A stretch of 38,089 nucleotides of DNA from assembly GCF_029889805.1 (NCBI RefSeq), contig NZ_JARANT010000017.1, positions 1-38,089 on the forward strand. Reading direction: 5' to 3'. Every line of letters starts with the position of its first letter. Position 1 is the first letter of the stretch. Below are positions 32,086 through 38,089 of this stretch, piece by piece. The stretch comes from Halorubrum sp. Boch-26. Its GTDB lineage: Archaea; Halobacteriota; Halobacteria; Halobacteriales; Haloferacaceae. The position numbers and the translations under genes are program-made. The notes under the pieces were generated by a model. It did no database searches, was not told the origin of the DNA, and saw only the letters and a list, made by a program, of their open reading frames with translations.

Positions 32086-32870
32086 GTGCCGCCTCCGAGG
32101 TACGCGTCGATGACGCGGTCGTCGCTGCGGACCCCCTCCGGCGTCCCCTCGGTCAGGACGTGTCCCTGATCGAGGACGACGATCGGGTCCGCCAAGTCCA
32201 TCACGAACTCCATGTCGTGCTCGATGAGCAGGAAGGTCGTCCCCTGCTCGTTGAGCCGCCGGATCTGCGACTTCAGCTTCTTCGCGAGCGTCGGGTTCAC
32301 CCCCGCGACCGGCTCGTCGAGCAGGAGGACCTCCGGCTCGGCGAGCATCGCTCGCGCGAGTTCGACGAGCTTCATCTGGCCGCCGGAGATATCTGTCGCG
32401 GGCTGGGCGGCGAGGTGGTCGATCTCGAACTCCTCGAGGATCCGCTCCGCGTCGGCGAGGTTCGCCGACTCGCTCTCGCCGACCGTTCCGGGCGAGGCGA
32501 ACAGCCTGAGGAACGACTCGCCGGGCTGTTTCCGCGGGCCGACCAGCATCGCCTCGCGGACCGTCATCCCCTCCAGCTTGCGCGGGGTCTGGAACGTCCG
32601 GATGAGCCCGTGGTCGGCGACCTGATACGGCTCCATGCCGGTCACGTCGGTCCCGTTCACTTCCACGGTCCCGCCGTCCGGCTCGTAGAAGCCGGAGATG
32701 AGGTTGAACAGCGTTGATTTCCCGGCGCCGTTCGGGCCGATCAGTCCGGTGATCGTGCCGCGCTCGACCGCGAACGTCGCGTGGTCGGTCGCCGCGAGCC
32801 CGCCGAACGACTTCTGGAGGTCGTCGACGCGCAGGACGGCGTCGTCCGTGGGGAGGGCGCCCTCACTCAT
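32082..32870 (-). CDS. livG: Branched-chain amino-acid ABC transporter ATPase LivG
   Basis: A 262-residue ABC ATPase with Walker A GPNGAGKST, the TRTFQTPRKLEGMTV-type Q-loop segment (LIRTFQTPR, hallmark of LivG), signature ISGGQMK, Walker B VLLLDEPVAGVNP and the switch His in IEHDMEFVM. ATG 32870 overlaps the livM stop by 8 bp; a GTG three codons upstream is a possible alternative. The C-terminal VIDAYLGG is typical of LivG. Confidence 0.94.
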   Translation of the reverse strand: MSEGALPTDDAVLRVDDLQKSFGGLAATDHATFAVERGTITGLIGPNGAGKSTLFNLISGFYEPDGGTVEVNGTDVTGMEPYQVADHGLIRTFQTPRKLEGMTVREAMLVGPRKQPGESFLRLFASPGTVGESESANLADAERILEEFEIDHLAAQPATDISGGQMKLVELARAMLAEPEVLLLDEPVAGVNPTLAKKLKSQIRRLNEQGTTFLLIEHDMEFVMDLADPIVVLDQGHVLTEGTPEGVRSDDRVIDAYLGGGT

Positions 32871-34044
32871 CGCCACCACCTCCCTTCTGCTCGCGGACGC
32901 CGCTGTCGGGCGTCTCCGGCGTCCCGCGTCCGTCGACCGCGCTCGGCCAGATCAGTTCGCGCTGCGGCGGCAGGATCCCCTGCGGCCGGTAGCGCATGAC
33001 GGCGACGATCACGACCCCGATCAGCAGTAGCCGCAGCGGCGCGGGGTCGATCGGGAGCGCCACGTCGTTCAAGAAGCGGGTCCCCTCGCGGATCGTGACG
33101 ATCACGATACCGCCGAACAGCGCGCCGCGGTTGGAGCCGCTACCGCCGAGAATCACCGCGACCCACGCGTAGAACGTCGTGATCGGGTCCAAGTCGCCGG
33201 GCCCGACGTAGAGATTCAGGTGTGTGTAGAACACGCCGGCCAGCGCCATTATCAGGCTACCGAGGACGAACGACTGCATCTTGAACGAGTACGTGTTCTT
33301 CCCGAGCGCTCGCGCGAGGTCCTCGTCGGAGCGGATCGTGCGAAGCACGCGGCCCCACGGAGACCGGTGCGCGCGTCGGAGGACGTAGTACACCGTCCCC
33401 GCGAACGCGAGCACCAACAGCACGTTCAGCGAGGCGCGCCAGAACGCCGTCTCGAGGATCACCGGTGACCCCGGGATCACCTCCAAGCGGAGTCCGGGCA
33501 TGGTTTCCGGGAACGTCGAGAGCACCGGCCAGCCCGAGAAGAACCCCGGGATGCCGCGGACCCCCGCGCTGCCGTTGGTCAGCCACCGCTCGTTGAGCAC
33601 GATCAGCCGCATGACCTCCGCGAGGCCGAGCGACGCGATCGCGAGGTAGTCGGCCCGGAGCCGAAGCGTCGGGATCCCGATCAGCAGCGCCAGCACGAGT
33701 GCGACGACGAGCGCGACGACGAGTCCGACGAGCGGGTTGAACCCGCCCGCGATCGGTGAGCCGCTCGCGGTCATCAGCGCGGAGCCGTACGCGCCGATCC
33801 CGAAGAACGCGGCGACGCTGAAGTTGATCAGGCCGGTGAACCCCCACTGGGCGTTCAGCCCGAACGACAGCAGCGCGTACATCCCCGCCAGTCCGACGAG
33901 GAACAGGAAGTAGGTCGGCCCGAGCGCGCCCGTGAGCAGCGCGGCGAGCAGGAACAGCAGGAACGCGACGCTGACGCCGAGCACCCACCCTTCCGGGCGG
34001 GTCAGCTCCGCGATCGCCCCCTTCGGATCGGTGAGCGCGCTCAT
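32863..34044 (-). CDS. livM: Branched-chain amino-acid ABC transporter permease LivM
   Basis: A 393-residue permease with about nine to ten transmembrane helices. Family markers are NAQWGFTGLINFSVAAFFGIGAY (LivM signature GxxSLGHAAF-like region), LRLRADYLAIASLGLAEVMRL and the coupling-helix segment SDEDLARALGKNTYSFKM. An extra charged C-terminal tail (about 350-393) follows the last helix. ATG 34044 overlaps the livH stop by 4 bp, so the open frame's upstream extension is not used. Confidence 0.93.
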   Translation of the reverse strand: MSALTDPKGAIAELTRPEGWVLGVSVAFLLFLLAALLTGALGPTYFLFLVGLAGMYALLSFGLNAQWGFTGLINFSVAAFFGIGAYGSALMTASGSPIAGGFNPLVGLVVALVVALVLALLIGIPTLRLRADYLAIASLGLAEVMRLIVLNERWLTNGSAGVRGIPGFFSGWPVLSTFPETMPGLRLEVIPGSPVILETAFWRASLNVLLVLAFAGTVYYVLRRAHRSPWGRVLRTIRSDEDLARALGKNTYSFKMQSFVLGSLIMALAGVFYTHLNLYVGPGDLDPITTFYAWVAVILGGSGSNRGALFGGIVIVTIREGTRFLNDVALPIDPAPLRLLLIGVVIVAVMRYRPQGILPPQRELIWPSAVDGRGTPETPDSGVREQKGGGGDE

Positions 34045-35000
34045 GTGGCCGCCTCCCCGGCGATACCGTTCGGCCGGACGAGCAGCACCGCGACCATGAT
34101 CACGAACGCGATGGCGTTCGCGTACTCGATGCTTATCAGACTCTCCAACGCCGCCGCGAGCCACCCCGGCCAGATCGGGAGCGCTTCGACGACGGTGGAG
34201 AAGAACGGCGTTAGCTGGTTTATCATGCCGATGAGGAAGCCGCCCGCCATCGCGCCGTAGACGGAGCCGATCCCGCCGAGGATCACCGCGGCGAAGATGA
34301 CTAGGAGGAGGTTAAAGCCCATCCGCGGCGCGAGTTGGTTGAACAGCCCGAGGAACACGCCGCCCGCCCCGGCGAGGCCGGCGCCGATGACCCACGTCCA
34401 GAGCTTGACTCGCTTCGTTCGGATCCCGCTGACCCGCGCGAGGTCGGGGTTGTCGGCCATCGCGCGCATCTTCCGGCCGAGGTCGGTGTACTGGAGCAGC
34501 ACGTGGAGCCCGACGACGAGCACCACCGCCGAGCCGACGATCGCGACGTCGTGGAGCGTCACCCGGACGCCGTACGGCACCAGCGACTCGATCGGTCGCT
34601 GCGCCTGGATATCGAACCGCGTGAAGTCAGATCCGAACCGGATCTGGATCAGCGCGCGGTAGATGAACGCGATCCCGATCGACGTGATCAGCAGGCCGAT
34701 CGAGTCGATGTCGAGCGGCTCGTAGATCAGCTTCTCGGTGGCGACCGCCACCACCGCGGCGGCGCCGATCCCGACGACGAGCGCGAGGAAGAATCCGAAC
34801 GGGAGTCCCAGGACCGCCCCCCCGAGCCCGCCGACGGCGCCGAACGTCACGAGCGCCGCGTACGCGCCGATCGTCATCGTGTCGCCGTGGGCGAAGTTAG
34901 CGAAGTCCGCGATGCTGTAGACGAGCGACAGCCCGATGCTCCCGAGGACGATGATGCTGCTGAAGACCAGGCCGTTAGCCAGGTATCCGAGGACGGTCAT
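34041..35000 (-). CDS. livH: Branched-chain amino-acid ABC transporter permease LivH
   Basis: A 319-residue permease with about eight to nine helices. GLSLVYSIADFANFAHGDTMTIGAYAA is the LivH signature, followed by LLITSIGIAFIYRAL and the coupling segment MRAMADNPDLARVSGI with FAAVILGGIGSVYGAMAGG. It forms the membrane channel with LivM. It starts 10 bp after the binding-protein stop and ends overlapping livM. Confidence 0.94.
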   Translation of the reverse strand: MTVLGYLANGLVFSSIIVLGSIGLSLVYSIADFANFAHGDTMTIGAYAALVTFGAVGGLGGAVLGLPFGFFLALVVGIGAAAVVAVATEKLIYEPLDIDSIGLLITSIGIAFIYRALIQIRFGSDFTRFDIQAQRPIESLVPYGVRVTLHDVAIVGSAVVLVVGLHVLLQYTDLGRKMRAMADNPDLARVSGIRTKRVKLWTWVIGAGLAGAGGVFLGLFNQLAPRMGFNLLLVIFAAVILGGIGSVYGAMAGGFLIGMINQLTPFFSTVVEALPIWPGWLAAALESLISIEYANAIAFVIMVAVLLVRPNGIAGEAAT

Positions 35001-35009
35001 CGATCGGGA

Positions 35010-36338
<1,329 letters not shown>

Positions 36339-36353
<15 letters not shown>

Positions 36354-36490
36354 ATATGACCTGGTATCTCCGTGGATATCGGGGTATCTTAACCCCGGCC
36401 CGTCCATGGTCGGGGCGGCCGTACATGTTCTCCTCCGCCGCCGCGACATCTGGTCGTGACACTTGATTGAGGTATTTGAATGGGGTATTT
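36339..36490. promoter_or_regulatory. Five GGTAT(C/T)T copies in a divergent promoter region
   Basis: GGTATCT occurs at 36339-36345, 36363-36369 and 36383-36389, and GGTATTT at 36471-36477 and 36484-36490, all in the same orientation. The first three surround the likely transcription start of the transporter operon; the others lie 85-105 bp before the proline dehydrogenase start. Spacings of 24, 20 and 13 bp are not exact helical multiples. They could be binding sites for a shared regulator; this is inference. Confidence 0.45.
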
Positions 36491-36542
36491 CAGTGAGACA
36501 TTTATTCAGTCGTTAAACCCGCACAACAATTGGTCGGGTGGC

Positions 36543-36550
36543 CATATATA
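36543..36550 (+). promoter_or_regulatory. TATA box of proline dehydrogenase
   Basis: CATATATA centred 28 bp upstream of ATG 36575, predicting a leaderless transcript and fixing the start. Confidence 0.75.
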
Positions 36551-36574
36551 CCGATACGGATCCGCGATGTGTGT

Positions 36575-37441
36575 ATGATACCGCCTATCGCGAGCAACTT
36601 TGTCGCCGGGGAGACCCCGGAAGCGGCGCTCGCCCACGTCGAGGCGCTCAACGACCGCGGCGTGGCCGGCATCCTGAACCTGCTCGGCGAGCACTACGAG
36701 GAGCGAGCGCCGGCCGACGCCGACGCCGACGCGTACGTCGACCTCGTCGGGGCGATCGCGGATCGCGACGTCGACGCCTGCGTCTCAGTGAAGTCGAGCC
36801 AGATCGGCCTCGACATCGGCGACGACGTCTTCGAGGAGAACCTCGCGCGCATCGTCGAGGCGGCTAACGCCCCGGCGGCGACCGGCCCGGACGGGACGGG
36901 CACGTTCGTCTGGATCGACATGGAGGACCACGAGACCACCGACGTGACGCTCGACGCGTTCGAGCGACACGCGGTCGCGACGGACGGCAACGTCGGCGTC
37001 TGCGTGCAGGCGAACCTGAAGCGGACTCGAGACGATCTCGAGCGGCTCGCGGACCTCCCAGGGAAGGTCCGGCTGGTCAAGGGCGCGTACGACGAGCCCG
37101 CCGAGCTCTCGTACAAGGAGAAGGCCCGCGTCGACGAGTCGTACCGCGACTGCCTCGCGTACATGTTCGAGGCGTTCGAGGGCGGGATCGCGGTCGGGAG
37201 CCACGACCCCGCGATGATCGAGCACGCGAAGGAGCTGTACGCCGAGCACGGGACCCCCTACGAGGTGCAGATGCTGACGGGCGTCCGCGAGTCGGCGCAG
37301 TTCGAGCTCGCGGCCGAAGACGACGTGGAAGTCTACCAGTACATCCCGTACGGCTCCAAGTGGTTCTCCTACTTCTACCGGCGGATCCGGGAGCGCAAGT
37401 CGAACGCGCTGTTCGCGCTGCGGGCGGTCGTGGGGAACTGA
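36575..37441 (+). CDS. Proline dehydrogenase
   Basis: A 288-residue monofunctional FAD-dependent proline dehydrogenase, which oxidises L-proline to pyrroline-5-carboxylate and passes electrons to the quinone pool at the membrane. Barrel strands are recognisable: PIASNFVAGE, VDACVSVKSSQIGLDI, TFVWIDMEDHETTD, NVGVCVQANLKRTRDDL, KVRLVKGAYDEP and GIAVGSHDPAMIEHA. The substrate-binding C-terminal motif YFYRRIRERKSN keeps the paired Arg. Length is normal for single-function archaeal/Gram-positive enzymes. ATG 36575 is set by the TATA box at 36543. No P5C dehydrogenase gene is in the window. Divergent from the amino-acid ABC transporter. Confidence 0.93.
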   Translation: MIPPIASNFVAGETPEAALAHVEALNDRGVAGILNLLGEHYEERAPADADADAYVDLVGAIADRDVDACVSVKSSQIGLDIGDDVFEENLARIVEAANAPAATGPDGTGTFVWIDMEDHETTDVTLDAFERHAVATDGNVGVCVQANLKRTRDDLERLADLPGKVRLVKGAYDEPAELSYKEKARVDESYRDCLAYMFEAFEGGIAVGSHDPAMIEHAKELYAEHGTPYEVQMLTGVRESAQFELAAEDDVEVYQYIPYGSKWFSYFYRRIRERKSNALFALRAVVGN

Positions 37442-37610
37442 TCGGTTTCGGCCGGGGATCGTCGTGTGGACGCCGTCGGACTCTTACCTTTCAGCGAGAC
37501 TCACTTCGCCGACGGTTGGTCACGCAAAACGACGCGTGATCGATCGCGGGAGTGAGTGTCTCAGTGTGCCGGAGCGGTTATTGTATGTGAACGAGCGGCG
37601 CGCCGTCGGC

Positions 37611-37797
37611 TGTTTATAAATGACCGACGGCTCAGCGGCGGACAACTCCAAAGCCCCACACCGCTCTGCGCAGCACCTCACACCTCCCCAACCTCGCGGT
37701 TCGCGCTCTCCGAGCGCTCACCGCGTCCCTCGCGGACTCCTCGCGGTCGCCGGCGGCGACCGCTCGGAGGCGCGCCACCGCCTCATCTGTTTATAAA
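37611..37797. repeat. 187-bp segment bounded by TGTTTATAAA repeats
   Basis: TGTTTATAAA occurs at 37611-37620 and again at 37788-37797 in direct orientation; its TTTATAAA core is palindromic. Inside is a C-rich stretch with GACAACTCCAAAGCCCCAC near 37641-37659, related to the CTCCAAAGCC-AC element at 14661. No reading frame of protein quality is seen. It may be a copy of a dispersed intergenic repeat or a small non-autonomous element. Confidence 0.5.
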
Positions 37798-37811
37798 ACG
37801 CAAGAAGAATA

Positions 37812-37831
37812 CCCGCGGCTTTAGGCGCGGG
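37812..37831 (-). mobile_element. Terminal hairpin of a second IS1341-type element
   Basis: Arms CCCGCG and CGCGGG enclose GCTTTAGG; read on the minus strand it is TTCATCCCGCGCC-TAAAGC-CGCGGG-TATTCTT. GC hairpins in this ATCCCGCG...CGCGGG(A/T)TTCTT context are typical of right ends of haloarchaeal TnpB elements. The element's body would lie to the right, reading leftward. Confidence 0.55.
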
Positions 37832-38089
37832 ATGAATCCGACAACGCCGACACGTTCCACCGTCGATGGCACAGCCTGAGTTTCCCAATCCTCCCTTTTA
37901 ATTATCAATCGCTTCAACAGGGAAGTAAGGTCAGGTCGGAACGGAGCGGATTCCGAACGACCTTCGGAGGCGGTCTACCCGCCACTCAATGAGACAGTAT
38001 CCGAAACACCGACACGGTGAACGCGAATCCTCGAAGGGTTCGTCGTTGTGCCCGTCGGTCGAGCAAGCCGAGGATAACTTCGAGTCCAG
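37832..38089 (-). pseudogene. Decayed TnpB C-terminus (partial)
   Basis: On the minus strand from the window edge, one frame reads ACSTDGHNDEPFEDSRSP-CRCFGYCL. This resembles the CSxCGH...CxxCGY zinc finger near the TnpB C-terminus, with one Cys replaced by Asp. The finger lies ~150 bp from the terminal hairpin, the expected distance. The frame then meets a TGA (IRSVPT-stop), and another frame gives VERVGVVGFIPRLKPR over the hairpin, so the tail is frameshifted. The gene enters from outside the window. TnpB is the RNA-guided nuclease of IS200/IS605 elements; this copy looks inactive. The match is by eye and modest. Confidence 0.4.

Noticed and set aside
37921-37990. SRP RNA-like GGTCAGGTCGGAA motif
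   Set aside because: It resembles helix 8 of SRP RNA superficially, but the surrounding stems and the conserved second half of the loop are missing, and the region fits a decayed transposase tail.
37989-38089. Plus-strand frame starting MRQYPKHRHGE at the right edge
   Set aside because: No TATA box, no recognisable family and it overlaps the TnpB-like minus-strand segment; cannot be judged without the sequence beyond the edge.

Overview
The window reads as a piece of a high-GC haloarchaeal chromosome, most like Halorubrum and relatives. The proteins are strongly acidic and the base composition is GC-rich. Most genes start at or within a few bases of the predicted transcription start, with a TATA-like box (TTTATG, TTTAA, TTTATC) centred about 26-30 bp upstream. 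Archaeal markers are present: archaeal-type prolyl-tRNA synthetase, Trm5, Drg GTPase, halocyanin and DUF371. Most of it is core genome; no prophage, CRISPR array or defence island is visible. Both ends carry decayed right ends of IS200/IS605-IS1341-type (TnpB) elements that point inward.

Layout. 1-200: TnpB tail and terminal hairpin. 0.35-8.2 kb: two-domain glyoxalase-like protein (-), UbiA-type prenyltransferase, orphan 7TM-PAS histidine kinase, half-size EamA transporter, MATE exporter, Trm5 tRNA methyltransferase and two small unknown genes (all +). 8.16-8.77 kb: a gene-free gap with an orphan promoter and palindrome, then tRNA-Thr(CGT). 9.0-12.2 kb: a small membrane protein, a 43-residue zinc ribbon, a membrane-anchored winged-helix protein and a secreted repeat protein. 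12.3-18.0 kb: proS, a Nudix CoA pyrophosphatase, DUF371 protein, amidohydrolase, YchF-like GTPase and a PD-(D/E)XK-like protein.

18.1-26.5 kb is a loose respiratory region: halocyanin, cytochrome oxidase subunit IV, then (after a GNAT-zinc ribbon fusion, an SDR epimerase and two small membrane proteins) coxB and a fused coxA-coxC gene overlapping by 4 bp, with a divergent four-helix membrane protein. Subunit I keeps the D-pathway residues, but the positions of the K-pathway lysine, threonine and serine are hydrophobic. 26.7-31.2 kb: a small unknown protein, Drg GTPase, acyl-CoA dehydrogenase, RIO-like kinase and an EamA transporter gene interrupted by a single in-frame TGA. 31.3-36.4 kb: a complete branched-chain/amino-acid ABC transporter operon (binding protein, LivH, LivM, LivG, LivF) with 4-8 bp overlaps. 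It is divergent from proline dehydrogenase (36.6-37.4 kb) across an intergenic region with five GGTAT(C/T)T copies. 37.4-38.1 kb: a TTTATAAA-bounded repeat and the second TnpB remnant.

Functional links visible here: halocyanin may donate electrons to the oxidase; the ABC transporter and proline dehydrogenase may form an amino-acid uptake and catabolism unit. Nothing amounts to a clearly new system. The best leads are the atypical oxidase proton path, the nonsense-interrupted transporter, the repeat-bearing divergent promoter, the membrane regulator/secreted repeat protein pair, the nuclease-like protein and the orphan promoter at 8.58 kb.
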